Part shown: positions 1 through 12,235 of the stretch, in pieces
Layout: each line of letters begins with the position of its first letter
Position numbering within the stretch: the first letter of the stretch is position 1
Source of the DNA: Pogona vitticeps
Taxonomy: Eukaryota; Chordata; Lepidosauria; Squamata; Agamidae
Reading direction: 5' to 3'
Assembly: GCF_051106095.1 (NCBI RefSeq)
Contig: NC_135785.1
Location: forward strand, 107,556,501-107,620,500
DNA length: 64,000 nucleotides
Translations under genes and position numbers: made by a program
The notes under the pieces: generated by a model
What the model saw: the letters and a program-made list of their open reading frames with translations, nothing else
Databases searched by the model: none
Told to the model about the DNA's origin: nothing

Positions 1-452
1 CACCATAAGACCCATTGGAAATGGGAAAAAAACCCAACAAGCAAACAAACCCCGCAAGACCCATCAGAAATGGGGGGAAAAACTCCCAAACATCAAACAA
101 ACCCTGCAAGACCCATCACAGCATAGAAACATAATCCCACCACCCATCCCAAAACCACACTGCAAAACCCATCCAGAAGAGTTTTTAAAAAGTAGAAAGC
201 AGCACCTTATCTTACCAGGCAGTCCGAAGCATCCTCCAATCAAACACTAACTGCTGGGGTGAATGAGCTACAAAGAAGCAGCCTTTTCACCTATCAATGA
301 TTAGCAATTTGAATTCCCTGCCATTTTCCCCTGCCTTTTTCTTGTTGTAACTTGAAGTTCTGACCACACGTCGAAGCATAATTTTGTGCCCGGAGCTGGT
401 CATAACTCGAAATGGTCGTATGTTGGGATGTTCATAAGTCGAGGCACCACTG
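1..452 (-). mobile_element. Non-autonomous Tigger/mariner-like DNA transposon, cut by the window edge
   Basis: The right end is an inverted repeat, TAAGTCGAGGCACCACTG, followed by TA (453-454). The interior matches, in reverse orientation, the copy at 16768-17471, including the stretch ending in a GGCAGGGAA-like run and the AGCTCCTTCACCCC-like run. The superfamily is assigned from the TIR and the TA target site. Confidence 0.7.
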
Positions 453-725
453 TATTCTGCTCCAAATAATGAGCAATGTTTGCAGGTTTTCTGGTAACAT
501 TAAAACCAATTTCTTCAAATCCATGCCCTTTCTTGTCCTTGTGATGAGGAATGCAAATGTTTCATGTTTTTCAAGTTCAGAATTTTCGCATTTATATTTA
601 ATCTGTTTAGTCTCAATGTTCTTTTTATTATGTCACAAAATCTAATTATGCTGATGAGAAGTAAACATGAAACTGAGCTGAAGTGTAACCATTTCCTCCA
701 CAAAACCACATTTTATGATGCTTAC

Positions 726-809
726 CTTGTTGAGTTTTGATGACGGAAGCTTTTAAAATGTCCAACTGTGTTTGTAAGTCCCTTATTTGTGTTTCAAGAC
801 GTTCAAACT
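726..809 (-). CDS. Collectin 4 neck exon, 84 bases
   Basis: The acceptor is TCTCTTAG and the donor is CAAG before GTAAGC. It encodes [18 protein letters not shown] and ten more residues, a good heptad coiled coil. Length, phase and C-terminal KTQQ match the other collectin necks. Confidence 0.88.
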
Positions 810-3800
810 CTAAGAGAAAACAGTTTTGTTATACATCCCTAATGACATTAACTTCCATAAACATTAAAACAAAAACATCTGTACAAACATAAATCTCTAC
901 AGAGATCCCATGAGATGCTATTCCCCCTCTGTGTAGCATTGGTTAGGCCCCACCTTGAGTATTGGGTCCAATTCTGGACACCACACTTCAAAGGATGCTA
1001 ACAAACTGGAACAAGTGGGATGGAAACCAAGCCTTATGAGGAAAGGCTGAAAGAACTGGGCATGTTTAGCCTTGAGAAAATAAGACTAAGGGGTGATATG
1101 ATAGCACTTGTTAAATATTTAAAAGGCTGTCATACAGAGGAGGGGCAAAATCTGTTCTCCATCATGCCAGAGTGCAGGACACAATGAGCTCAAGTTAAAG
1201 GAAGCCAGATTTTGGTTGAGTCTCAGGAAAAGCTTCCTAACTGTTAGAGCAGTGCGACAGTGGAACCAGTTACCTCAGGAGTTGGTAAGTGCTCCAACAC
1301 TGGAGGCATTCAAGAACAACTTGGATAATCACCTTGCAGATATGCTTTGATTGTATTCCTTCATTGAGCAGGGAGTTGGACTTGATGGCCTTGTAGGCCC
1401 CTTCCAACACCACTTTTGTATGATTCTATAATTCTGTGATTCTGTAGCTAAGGGAACACACCAATTTTGCTCTTGTTCCAACAACTTTTACCTACAAGGG
1501 CTGGGCTTGTGTTGCACTTGTAAAATTGCACTTGGGAACTAATTACCAGGCCTTATACAACCCCCCTTAATAAGAATTATATGCTGCCAAGCTGATTCTA
1601 AGTTATGGGAATCCACTCCAAGGTTTTCAAGATATAAAGTACTCAGAAGTGGTTTTCCAGACCCTTCTTCTTGTGACACTCTGGGACTGTACGACTTAAC
1701 CAAGGGTATACAATCTGGCTCTTCTCCAGGGGTTCACAGTTGGGAATTGAATCTCTGAGTTTCAGCTCTGCAGCCAGGTGACCAACCCACAGAACTCTCC
1801 AGGTGGCTGAAAACTACGTCAGGAGCAGGATTCCAGGCAATCTGTACCAGTTAGCCAGAATCCAAACAACTGAGTATACCTTTGGATTTTCAATTCCCCA
1901 AGTCACATTTAGTGCCCATTGATGAAAATCTTGAGAAAGGGCTACCAGCAACCTGTGGCTCGAGTAGGGTGATACCAACCAGCACCAACCACTTCAGTGT
2001 CAGCCTCTCCGCCCACCCACAGCAGAGGTTGCTCCTGCGAAGTGCCTCTTAGGTCCTCCAATAGACTCTTTCCCATCAAGTCTGGCAGATTAAGAGGCAC
2101 TGAAACTGTAATGGGAAGTGGAAATCGGTAGACCTCTTGTGGGTAGGGGTCTTTGAACAGCAGCCATACGTAATTTTCCTTTAATGTATTGTTTTTAGTT
2201 AGAGACTTGTTTTCAAAATCTTATATTTAACGGGGTTAGATCGAGCAAAATACTGCTTTCTTCCCATCTATTTATTACTGCTGAACTTTACTAATTTTAA
2301 ACATCTGTACCAGTGCTTTGATTTGACAATTCTAGTGATTCTTTGCTTTAACCATATAAATATTTAAGAAAAAAATGCAATGGATAGTAAGTGGCAGCTG
2401 GAATTGGGCATGGGTTCAACTCCCTTTATATCCGTGAAGCTCATCAGGGAACATTGTTTTACAGATCACCAACTCACATCCTCGCCTACCTCAAGGAGCT
2501 GTTCCAAAAATAAGTGAGCAAAATATTACAGAGCACTTGGTATACTGAAAAAACACACACACCTAGAATAAATATGCATATAGTTATCATTTAGATCTTG
2601 AAGGTTTGCAGAGCACGAAAAACATGGCAGGTGCTTTTCTTTAGACTGTACAGCAGTGGCGGCACCTGTGCTACTTGAATTTTTGTGCAATGCCTAGGAG
2701 TGTTAACAGTAATAACATACATACCTGAATTATTAATGTCCTCCTTCACTCCCTGTAGTTCTTGAACTGCTGGTAATCCTGTAATGGTAGTGCATGTTAG
2801 TGAACAGACACGGCAAAGAAGCAAAGTGTCTTCATACCCCAGTTGCCACTTGAGGTGTCTTACTCAAGAATACTTCAAACTCTTTCATGAAATGATTGTT
2901 CTCGTCATCGTTGACTTTTTCTGGGAATTGTAGTTAAGAGATCTTTGGCACCTTGTCCGACAAGTTTGTCTGCAGTTTCAACTCTACTAGTTGAGACCGG
3001 ATGCCATGCTTTCCTTTGACTATAGTCTGTTGCCACTTCTTTAAAAAGAAATCTTATGTCTTGCCTATGTAAGGAGCCAGGGTCATACACTTCTTGGAAA
3101 AGTGGCTTTCTTTCTTTTCTTTTCTTTTCTTTTACTTATAGGCTTCCTTTCCCCCAATAAGGAGACCTAAGGTGGCTCACAATATTAAAAAGAATAGAAT
3201 TAAAAACATACTAACTTAAATATTTTTTAAAAAACCAATTAAGCTGTGTGCTAATTAAAATACAATCAAACCATTAAAAGCAAGAAAACATTAAAAACTG
3301 TTTTTACCCTAAGAAGGCATTTAGAGATTCAATCATGATTGTTAAAAACCTGTGTAAAAAAATAGGTCTTCAGCTGTTGGCAGAAAGATAGGAAGGAAGG
3401 GGCCAGCAGGTGAATGAAGTCAGTCTAAGTGAGAGAGTCAAATCAAAGATACTTTCTAATCAAAATAATTCATTAAAGTACCAATCAAAGAGAAGTACAT
3501 AAATAGCTGCTATTAAAATAAAATGTGATCTCCAGTGTGTAGGCAATGCTCCTATCAACTGCCACACCTCCTTCCATGCCAGACCCAGGAAGCCATGCCC
3601 TCTACTCCTTGCCCACATTTTACCATTCCATGAATTCACCCTCCTCAGCCAGCATCAGGCATTAGGAAAATAAAAGAATATAGAAAATGACGGACAGAAA
3701 CAATAGTCCCTAGCACTACTTTGACCTTGCCAATCACATCTCACAAAAGAGAGTTGGTCATTCATCTGACATTCACACATACATACAAACTCAGTCTTAA

Positions 3801-3837
3801 GTGTAATCAAGATACAGCATAGCTATCTTTAAAAAAA

Positions 3838-3889
<52 letters not shown>

Positions 3890-4937
3890 ATTCAAGAATT
3901 CATCCAGTCTATAAATCAATGCAGCACCCTCCCTTTGTCATTCCCAGATGCAGAATGCCTGCTTTACTGGGTTGGAGTATTCCCCAGGGGCACAGTAATT
4001 AGATTGGCCAGAAGATATTTCCACTCGGTGCTCACCAGAGTGCTACTCCTGTCCTCTGAAGATGCTGGCTACATAGACTGGCGAAATGTTAGGAAGAACA
4101 ATCTTCAGAACATGACCAAAGAGACCGAAAAACCCACAACAACCATATTTCCACTTTCTTGGAGGTTTCAGTTTGCAATTACTTCCTGCTTTTGAGCTTC
4201 CTCCTTTTCCTATAGCAAGTGGCATCAAAGCCCCCCTCTCCCCCCACAACAAAGTTTGAGACTTCTAATCCATCAAATGTTTGAGCAAACGTGAGTGATT
4301 TGTAGGGGCAAACCATGGCGACTGGAAGCTTCTTGAACCACCCTGCATCTGAACAGGAATGCAGAAGTATCCCTAATCTTCCCCATTTGTACCCTTTTTT
4401 CTGAAGTTGATGCACATCCCCTAGATCAAACCATTCAATCCTGTGTGCTCCATATTTGTGAAACCCTTTGTTCAGATCAGGGGTGGGCAACCCGTGGCTC
4501 CAGGTTTGACATTTTAGGGCAACCACTTCCACCAGACCTAACCAGCAGGGCCAATGGTGAGAGATTAGGAAAACTGCTGCCTAACAACAGCTGATTGGCC
4601 ACAAGTTGCCTATTCCAGCCCTAAATGGTCCCAATGTTCTCATAGATCATTGATCCACAAGGAAGTTATGTTCTGTTGGCTCTAGAACCTGATGCAAAAA
4701 TAGAGTGGCCCAAGATATTTCAGGCACTTGCCATCTCTGTTATAGTGCATAGAGAGAAAATTTTCTCCTGAAAATGTTGATACCTTGATCTCTTTCTTCT
4801 GTCTCAGGAGGTGCACATATAACTAGGGTACACGCATTTGGAAACCATCCTCGTAGGACACCTCTTGTAGCCAGAGTGGTGGTTCTCTGCATAGATACAC
4901 CCAGGAACAATGGTGAAAGTACTAGAAGTAGGAGCAT
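726..4937 (-). CDS. Collectin 4, partial at the left window edge: collagen-poor collectin (signal, short linker and neck exons)
   Basis: Three coding exons are seen: 4937-4784, 2778-2725 and 809-726, all phase 1. The lectin exon would lie beyond base 1. Together they give 97 residues: signal peptide [14 protein letters not shown]; a segment with Cys36 and Cys41 (PNACTLVIC) that matches [13 protein letters not shown]; then residues that align with the SFTPD collagen start but no longer follow Gly-X-Y; an 18-residue linker exon ([18 protein letters not shown]); and a 28-residue neck ending IKTQQ like that of collectin 3. No further Gly-X-Y exon is visible between exons 1 and 3. The N-terminus points to an SP-D-like ancestor that lost its collagen. 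Chicken lung lectin is, from memory, a known collectin without collagen, so this may be a counterpart. Open splice sites and an open frame argue for a working gene, but the missing lectin exon prevents proof. Confidence 0.75.
915..1446 (+). mobile_element. CR1 LINE, 3' end
   Basis: Contains the vertebrate CR1 3' signature, including GACACAATGAGCTCAAG, TTGGACTTGATGGCCTTGTA and a terminal ATTCT-type short repeat. It is a 5'-truncated fragment inside the neck-to-linker intron of collectin 4. Confidence 0.85.
1590..1860 (-). mobile_element. tRNA-derived squamate SINE, degraded
   Basis: Antisense features CTCAGAAGTGGTTTTCCAGA and GGGAATTGAATCTC (B-box-like region reversed) match the SINE found at 27040-27258 and 33185-33400. 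It is an old, diverged copy. Confidence 0.55.
2725..2778 (-). CDS. Collectin 4 54-base linker exon (decayed collagen exon)
   Basis: The acceptor is CATTACAG and the donor is TTCAG before GTATGT. 18 codons. Read as triplets it is [18 protein letters not shown]. Only two of six triplets start with Gly, and the Ala (GCA) and two of the Glu/Glu-type changes are one base from Gly codons. The alternative is that the exon is skipped, which would keep the phase. Confidence 0.65.
3130..3530 (-). mobile_element. L2/CR1-type LINE 3' UTR fragment
   Basis: Antisense of a common reptile LINE tail: CCTAAGGTGGCTCACAATAT followed by AT-rich AAAAC/AATTA runs and a GTCTTCAGCTGTTGGCAGA segment. It starts in a TTTTC run at 3107-3134. 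Confidence 0.55.
3841..3882 (+). repeat. (TC)n microsatellite followed by (TG)4
   Basis: About 20 uninterrupted TC units, then a short TG run, in the first intron of collectin 4. Confidence 0.95.
4020..4150 (+). mobile_element. Penelope-like pseudo-LTR fragment (tentative)
   Basis: Shares CCTGTCCTCTGAAGATGC, ACTGGCGAAATGTTAGGAAG and AAACCCACAACAACC with both arms of the inverted element at 55586-55808. The family name is from memory of similar reptile repeats and is not proven. Confidence 0.45.
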
Positions 4938-4946
4938 TGTTTGAGT
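4784..4946 (-). CDS. Collectin 4 first coding exon
   Basis: The acceptor is TTTCTCCAG and the ATG is at 4937-4935. It encodes 51 residues plus one base: signal peptide, then a segment ending [11 protein letters not shown]. The donor is TCAAG before GTATCA. Aligned by eye to [18 protein letters not shown], the glycines of the collagen start are mostly replaced. Confidence 0.8.
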
Positions 4947-6790
4947 CTGGAGAAAAGATAAGAGCACAAACAAACCTCTGCTAGGCAGGTTGTCAGACTA
5001 GGGAGATTTCTCCTGCACATATGTTGCTTGTTGAAAAATCCCACTTATATCCCATCTTTTTTTGGCAAGTCCTGACTTTATGAACAGAAATAGTGGGATT
5101 GTGACATAGACCCAGAACAAACATGAACATTGGGATATCAGGATAGTGGTTTAAGTCACCTAGAAAGAGAAGTGGTGGCAAGCATGCCTAGATCAAATTT
5201 GTCAGTTTCACTTTTCTTCATGTCAGAATTTTTCAAAACTCAAATTCTTTCTATTGATCTTTATAAGACAATTACGAGGAAATTTCGAAGTACAGGAAAG
5301 AAACTTAAACCGAAAAAAGTTGTCACTCATGCCTGGCATGTATTGTTGCTTTAATCAGTGGCGATGGCAATATTTTGTGTTTTAAATTGTTCTTCAGTGG
5401 TTTGCACTAAGCTATAGTTTCGAATGCAGCCTGCATAAGAGTGAACACAAGGAGAAGAGAAAAACATGCTGTCCAGCAAGAAACTAAGATTATGTAGCAT
5501 AAAGAATGCATTCAATTATTTTCCCTGTGAGGTCTTAGAGTACATAGGTATGCTTCCTGCAATGTGAGTGAATGGGGGATATTGAGTCCCATAGCAAAAT
5601 GTACATATTCTATACCTCTTCCAAACAATCAATTGATCAGGGAAATGCCACCACTCTCCCAGGGCTGATTTGCAATCCTATGAAGTTTTACAGGAATGTA
5701 ATGCCCACTGAATACAGTTAGACCTACTAAATATGCATGACAGTATACACAGGATTATGCACTAGGAGAGTGATGAAAGAGCACATAAAAACAAGAAATC
5801 CCCACTCATGTTTCCATAGTACACAGAATTGCCTTCTGTCTTCTTTTCTACATCAATCATTATGACAGGCATTCTGATTACTCAAAAAAGCTACTCTTGA
5901 TTTGAAAGAATTTTGGTTCCATAGAAATCACAATCATTCCACATATCATATTCATTCATTCATCCATTTTATTCCTCTTTATTTCTTTCTCCAAATAAAG
6001 AAATATATATATTATTTATACCTGTTAAGATTCTTCCCAAATGTCCAAATGTCTGTTCATTTGCTTCGTGGTTTCCACTGTTTCACATGAGTCGTTTTTT
6101 AAAAAATCATTCAGGTCTCCATATATAGACTGGATTATGTGACAGGATTTTATAGTTATTTACTGATTTTAACAAGAAAAATTGTGGGTCATGATCATGA
6201 AGCTATCTTCCTATTAGCAAATCGGTTGCTTTCCAGTAAGGTTGCCCAACGAGGTTTTGGTGTCCGGGTTCCTGCCTTGTTCACAGATGATAAAATAACA
6301 ATGTGTGTTCAAAACACAAAGAAACTATTGTCCAGTAGTGGGAAAATATAAGCAAAGAGCAATCAACCTTTTCATTTCCTAGTGAAAGCAAACAGTTCAT
6401 TACCTATTATTAACTCTTTGTAGAAACAGAGTTTCTCTGTACTTTTTGGATTGAGTAGGAACTCACAGAGGATTGATATGCAGTCACCAATGATATTGTG
6501 ATGTTCTAGTATAATGTGCAGTTTGGCTGTACATGTCCTGGATTTGATGGAAGATTTCGGGAAAGTTCAACAGAAGGTTCAGTGTGTACATCTGTAAAAG
6601 TTGTTTTCAGTTTTGAATTCTAGCAGAGCTGAGCACTTCATAGTTCCATCCTATGTTTGTTTACTTGGATGAAACTCCTACTGAGTTTAATGGGCCTTGT
6701 TCCTTTGTGAGTATGGTTGGGATCACAGCCTTACAATGTAGTTTCACACACATCCCCTCAGAAGTCAATCACCTTATCTTACTTCAGGGA
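4947..6790. other. Intergenic, upstream of collectin 4; no gene seen
   Basis: No exon with a convincing frame and splice sites on either strand, and no clear repeat family. It may hold the upstream non-coding exon and promoter of collectin 4, but I found no strong donor or TATA box. Confidence 0.5.
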
Positions 6791-6794
6791 AGAC

Positions 6795-6965
6795 TGTGTG
6801 GTGTAGTGGAGAAACTGTCAGACTAATACTGAGGAAACCTAGATTCAAACCCCTCGTTGGCCATGGAAACTCACTGGGAGTGGCTCTACTGGAACATCTC
6901 ACATGCCTCAAAAACGTATTAGGGTTGCCATAGACGGGATGTCACTTGATGGCAAATAACAACAA
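6795..6965 (+). mobile_element. tRNA-derived SINE
   Basis: Shows an A-box-like GTGGTGTAGTGGAGAAACTG, a B-box-like GATTCAAACCCC, then CCATGGAAACTCACTGGGAG and an AACAACAA-type tail at the right. Typical of a widespread reptile SINE. Confidence 0.7.
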
Positions 6966-7084
6966 TATGCAACTAAGTATTTCAGAAACCGGTTCATATG
7001 TTACTGATGGTGTAACCTTGAAATAAAAATGTATGCGCTATGTATTGTCAAATCACATGTCCATGACTTTAGTGATACAGAGGA

Positions 7085-7720
7085 TTAGTTGAGCATAAGA
7101 TGTGTAGTCCTCCGAGAGAGATGGAGTGGTGACTTTCTACAACATTAGAGTCTGGGATAGGAATATTAGGCCATGAATCAAGTTTGGTTTCGACATCAGA
7201 TTTCTCTGTATCGGTATCAAAAAAGACTGGAGGCTGCTCCGAGGATGGAGAAAGGATCCTCAGGGACGATACCAATGGATGATCAAAAGATTTCTCAGAA
7301 TATAGAGGGTGACATTTATCTCTCTCTTTGTTTGATCTCTGCAAAGTTGATCAACAAGTAAGGCCTGACAGGAGTCAGTTTGGTGAGCCTTACCTAAACA
7401 GAGGAGGCACTGAGAATGCCCATCAAATAAAGTGATTTTGTTCAGGCAATACTCGCACTGACTGAAAAACCCTGTAGAGGCCATAAAACAGCTGAGGGCC
7501 TAGGCAGGAAAAAGGGCAGGAAAAGAGAGTCGTCTCTCTCTGCCTCTTTCTCTCTTCTCCAACCCCCCTTTTTTCTCACAAAAAGAAGGAAAAATGAAGG
7601 GGAAAATGGAGGAAAGTTCTGAGGGATTTTAACTATTTTTATTTCTTTATTTCTTTCAGAAACAAACAGAGCTCTGTAATCGAGATACTGCTGCAGTGGT
7701 GACAAAAAAGGAACTGAGGC
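7085..7720 (-). mobile_element. Fragment of a retroelement gag-like region (possibly DIRS-like), fossil
   Basis: Minus-strand peptides include a cysteine-rich stretch of the DGHSQCLLCLGKAHQTDSC type, which I associate from memory with the ORF1 of DIRS-like tyrosine-recombinase retroelements. It is broken and lacks recognisable pol parts. The family call is tentative. Confidence 0.4.
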
Positions 7721-9130
7721 ATGCTGTGCTTTGTGGGCGGGGCCAAGCCCAATGGGAGGGAGGTCCTAATAGACAAGTGTAAAAGCTCTAGAAGTTTCTA
7801 AGGTTCTCTGTGCAGGTGATTGTAATATGGTTTTCGAGGTATATGCATCTTTTTTCTACACTAACCCTTAACTCTTGGCACTTTTGCAAACTGGAAGATG
7901 TTAACGTTTTTATCATAGAAAGTCAACAATTGTTGTACCTTCTCTTTCTGACCTCCTCTAAAATATTTGAACATTCACTGTAAAGTAAGACTGTAATCCT
8001 TTCTCTTGATTATATTTACTCAAAGTGTCAGCAATTATTGCCTGTGTAATTTCCCTTTGCTTCCTTTAAAAGTTGTCAGCGCTCACAATAGAACACGGAA
8101 ATCCACATGAGGAAACAGTTGCCAAGTTGACTGCTGTTAATTGTTCCCAAGCATTCAATATTACTATTTATTAGGACCATTTATATTCCTATTGTACATA
8201 CAAGAGCCCTGTGAGGTCAGTTAGACTGGGAGGCAGTGACTGGCCCAGGTTACCCACTGCATTTCCTGGCACAATGGATGCTATAACCTGCATCTCCCAA
8301 TTTCTGCTCCAACAGTCTTAACTATTACACTGTCTTGGTTCTCAAGACACAGTCTTTTCCAACTCCGATTGAAAAGAAACATGCTTCTTGTCTTTGGCAG
8401 TGCACATACAGATTGCTCTTGGAACTATATTTAACTTTACCCCAACATATTAAATGCACTAACTTAAAATTGAAATTACTTCATATATTATGTTACTGAT
8501 GGTGGAACCTTGGGACAAAAATGTGTGTGCTATGTGCTGTTAAGTCACACCTCACTGTTAAAGGTTTTCAAGGTACATGAGGTATTTAAGAAGTGGTTTT
8601 ACCATGGCCAACCTCCTGTGAATACTCACAGCCAAGCATGGTTTTGGATCCAGGTCCTAGAGGTCCTATACTCACTGGCTCCTATGTTCCAGGAAAAAAA
8701 AAACATATTTTCTTTGTGGTCTTTCTGAACCCACACTACTGGCCTCTCCTGTACCTGTGCAGAATGTTTGGGAAACCTCTACAGCTGAGTCTACTGGGTA
8801 TGCCACTTGTTTGGAATTGCATCAGAGTTGGTAGGGAGGTCAACCACATGGTTTCTGATCACATACAGTGTAGGTAAAAGCACATGGAAGTTTTGGGGAG
8901 GGGGGGGCAAGGGAAAAGCATTTCAGGCACCAAGGTTGTATCTAATAGGATTTCTGACCCACTTACTTCCAAATAGTTCCGGAGACGAGGGATGTACAAG
9001 AATGCAAAATCAGATGTCCCAGTTTCAGAATTTAGGAACTGCATAAGTTACAAGTTTTCTGTTAAAGTTCACAACCTTGGAAACTTAGACATCTACTTAA
9101 GAATTCATAAAATTAACATTATGGCCTAAA
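7721..9130. other. Intergenic stretch with degraded SINE pieces
   Basis: No gene seen. 8200-8345 holds an antisense tRNA-like SINE head, and 8485-8720 holds a SINE piece that begins ATTATGTTACTGATGGTGGA. Its start is shared with 6990-7065. The rest is unassigned. Confidence 0.45.
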
Positions 9131-9134
9131 TCAA

Positions 9135-11525
9135 GTTGTTAGTGCCAGCTAACGACTGGTTAGGGAGTAGCCCGGGTAAGTGGGGATCGTTAGCCTTGGA
9201 AGGCAGCCCATCTAGGAGAAGGAAAACTCTGATTTCAAACCTCCACTGCCTTGTGGGTATATCCACTGATGGAAAAGGCTTCAGGAGTTAACCTCAAGGC
9301 AAAATCCGGAGCCAGAGTCCTGGAGGCAGTTGGTGCCATTCTGACAACTCCTGTGATGTCGCTGGAACCAGTTGTATTGGCTCTTGCCTTTCCATTGGAC
9401 TATTTCAGTGACGTGGAGAGGGGGGATCTGATGCTTGGGTAACAGCCTATCCTCCATATTATTTTACCCAGGCTTTGTGCTCTGGAGAGCATACACCTGC
9501 ATTGTATACAGTGTTGCAATAACATGGGAAGTAGCAGTTACCGGTTATATGTCTTTGCTCGATTGGTATAGAACATGACGCCAGAGGCTATTTCTGACGG
9601 TGAGAGAGGTCATTGCACCTCACTAGGTAGCTTCTTGTTGTTAAGTTGTGTCCGACTCTTTGTAATTCCATTGACCAGAGCACGCCTGTCTTCCATTGCC
9701 TCCCGGAATTGGGTCAAATTCATGTTGGGTCAAATTCAGTGACACTGTCCAACCATCTCGTCCTCTGTTGTCCCCTTCTCCTCTTGCCTTCACACTTTCC
9801 CAACATCAGGGTCTTTTCCAGGGAGTCCTCTCATCAGAAGGTCAAAGTATTGGAGCCTCATTTTCAGGCTCTGTCCTTCCAGTGAGCACTAGGTAGCTAC
9901 CGCCTGCCTTAAGCTGGGCAGTCCCCAGCCAGTAAGGTGCTACCTCACCACAATCTGTTAACCTCATGGGTTGTGTGGGTTTTAGGGTGAAAGCTGACAA
10001 GCAGATTGCTAACCCTGCACCATGCAACAATCATAAGAAAACTTCTGCCCTAAAATTGGGCACCTGGAATTTTCGGACATTGACCCCTAGCTTTTCTGAC
10101 AACCTGCAGGAATTATACGATGTGTGCAAGACAGCTGTCATTGACATGGAACTGAGTAGGCTGCAGATGGACATTGTTGCCCTGCAAAAGATGAGATTGC
10201 CAGACATGGGATCAGTCAAAGAAAAACAATTCTTATTCTTCTGACAGAGAAAACCATTGAATGAGACCAGGGAATATGGTGCTAGCTTTGCGATCAGAAA
10301 TACTCTGCTGAGATCCATTGTTCCACCTACTGTGGGGTGAAAAAATACTTCCTCTGCAGCTCCACTCATCAGCGGGACCAGTCACCCTCATTAGTGCATA
10401 TGCACCAACACTGTCATCCGCAACAGAAAAAGACAAATTCTACAATGATCTGGCAGCTACTACCAGAAGTTATTTAATCTCTTTAGATTGAGAGCAAAGA
10501 CCAACGTCCACCTGAAATGGATATGGGACTTCCTCTTCACCGATGATGCGGCTGTTATTGCCTATTCTGCTGAAGACCTCCAACAACTCATGAATCATTT
10601 TAGCAAGGCCTACAAAGACTTTGGATTAACAGTCAGCCTGAAGAAAACACAAGTCATTGCCCAGGCATGGACTCACTCCCCTCTATTACCATTTCCACAC
10701 AAGAATTGGAGGTTGTTCATGACTTTGTGTACCTTGGCCCGACGATCCCTGACACTCTCTCCCTAGATGTCAAGCTGAATAAACACATTGGCAAAGCAGC
10801 TACCATGTTCTCTAGACTCACAAAAAGAGTATGGCTTAATAAGAAGCTGATGGCATATACCAAGATCCAGATCTAGAGAGCCTGTGTCCTGAGTACATTC
10901 CTGTACTGAAGTGAGTCCTGGACCCTTTGTGCATGGAAAGAGAGGAAGCTGAACACGTTCTATATGCGTTGCCTCTGACACATTTTTGGTATCACCTGGC
11001 AGGACAAAGTTCCAATAGAGTAGTCCTAGAACAGGCTAGAATATTTAGCATGTATACATTATCGAAACAGCGACATCTACATTGGCTCATGCATGTCATG
11101 AGAATGGCTGATGGTTGGATTCCAAAAGATCTCCTGTATGGAGAATTAGTTCAGAGAAATTGCCCCAGAGGGAGACCACAGCTGTGATACAAGGATATCT
11201 GCAAGCAGGATCTGAAGGCCTTAGGATTGGACCTCAACAGATGGGAAACCTTGACATCTGAGCATTCAACCTGGAGACAGATGGCGTATCATGGCCTCTC
11301 GGATTTTGAAGAGACACTTGTCCAGCAGGCCGAGGCAAAGAGGCAGTCATGAAATCAGCAAAATCAGGGAGCTGTACAGGGGACAGATTGTATTTGTCTT
11401 CAGTGTGGAAGGAATTGTCAGTTTTGAATTGGCCTCCTCAGCCACACTAGACGCTGTTCAAAGTCCTCTGTTCAGAGCACGTTACCATCGTCTCTTGAGA
11501 CTGAAGGATGGCTAATCTAAATCTA
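9135..11525 (+). mobile_element. Non-LTR retrotransposon (LINE) with AP endonuclease and reverse-transcriptase remnants, internally deleted
   Basis: The 5' UTR-like stretch (from about 9135) leads to an endonuclease start, LKLGTWNFRTLTPSF (10054 on), with MELSRLQMDIVALQ. A large internal part is missing around 10430-10490, and the RT tail resumes with FTDDAAVIAYSAEDLQQL (10533 on), KLNTFYMRCL-type and YGELVQRNCPRGRPQL residues. Several in-frame stops and shifts mark it as dead. The clade (RTE, Vingi or another) is not settled. A BovB copy is nested in its 5' part. Confidence 0.75.
9633..9886 (-). mobile_element. BovB (RTE) LINE 3' fragment nested in another LINE
   Basis: The minus strand matches the 3' end of the BovB copy at 20412-21095 almost base for base over long stretches (for example GGAAAAGACCCTGATGTTGG and AGAGGAGAAGGGGAC). 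It is flanked by the direct repeat CACTAGGTAGCT at 9621-9632 and 9887-9898, a 12-base target-site duplication, so the insertion limits are sharp. Confidence 0.9.
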
Positions 11526-12235
11526 AGTGCCAGCTATAGGAGACCTGCTGAATGAATGGTGAGCCAATATTTCTGAATCCCATTGATTCAGTGCCACTAT
11601 TCTAGATGAGGTTACCAACTGAATTCAGCCACAGCTTCTTCCTGGATTGTGTTTGCACTCATATATTTGGAATATACTTATAAAAAGAAAATTGAAGGAC
11701 TAAATGCAGCAAACTAAAACAGGATTAAACATTGACATATGATGAGTACATAAGCTAAGTAAATATTATACAATTAAATGATTAAAGGTGGATATATGGT
11801 TTCTTCTGTCAGGAAGAATTTATTATAATAGGCCAAAATCATCAAATGCATACATGGCAGAACTGCAAAATGCTGAATAGAAAACTATCCTAATAGGGAA
11901 TTGGTTATAGTTTGAGTAAAGGCTGTAAATGTTATGTACTGGCTGGAATGGAATTTCATATAGAAAACCAAATTATGTATTGGCTGTGGTTCAGCAATCA
12001 AGAAGTTGAACCAAGTTTTAGGTTTCTGCTGGCATTTTTTAAAAATTAAAACCTTAACAATGATTTGTTGGGGCATTGTTTGTTCTTCTCTACTGTTGGT
12101 TTTCACAGAAGAAGTGCCCTTGAACCTGGAATTTGCAGTCCTGGAAATAGCCAGTGGCAAGAAAACTGGTAGATTGAGGATGACTGAAGATAGGCCCCAT
12201 AAGATCAGCCAGTTTTCTCCCTGTTATAGATTAAC

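Noticed and set aside
7740-7760. GC box-like TGGGCGGGGCC as a promoter element
   Set aside because: Lies next to retroelement remnants, with no downstream exon on either strand.
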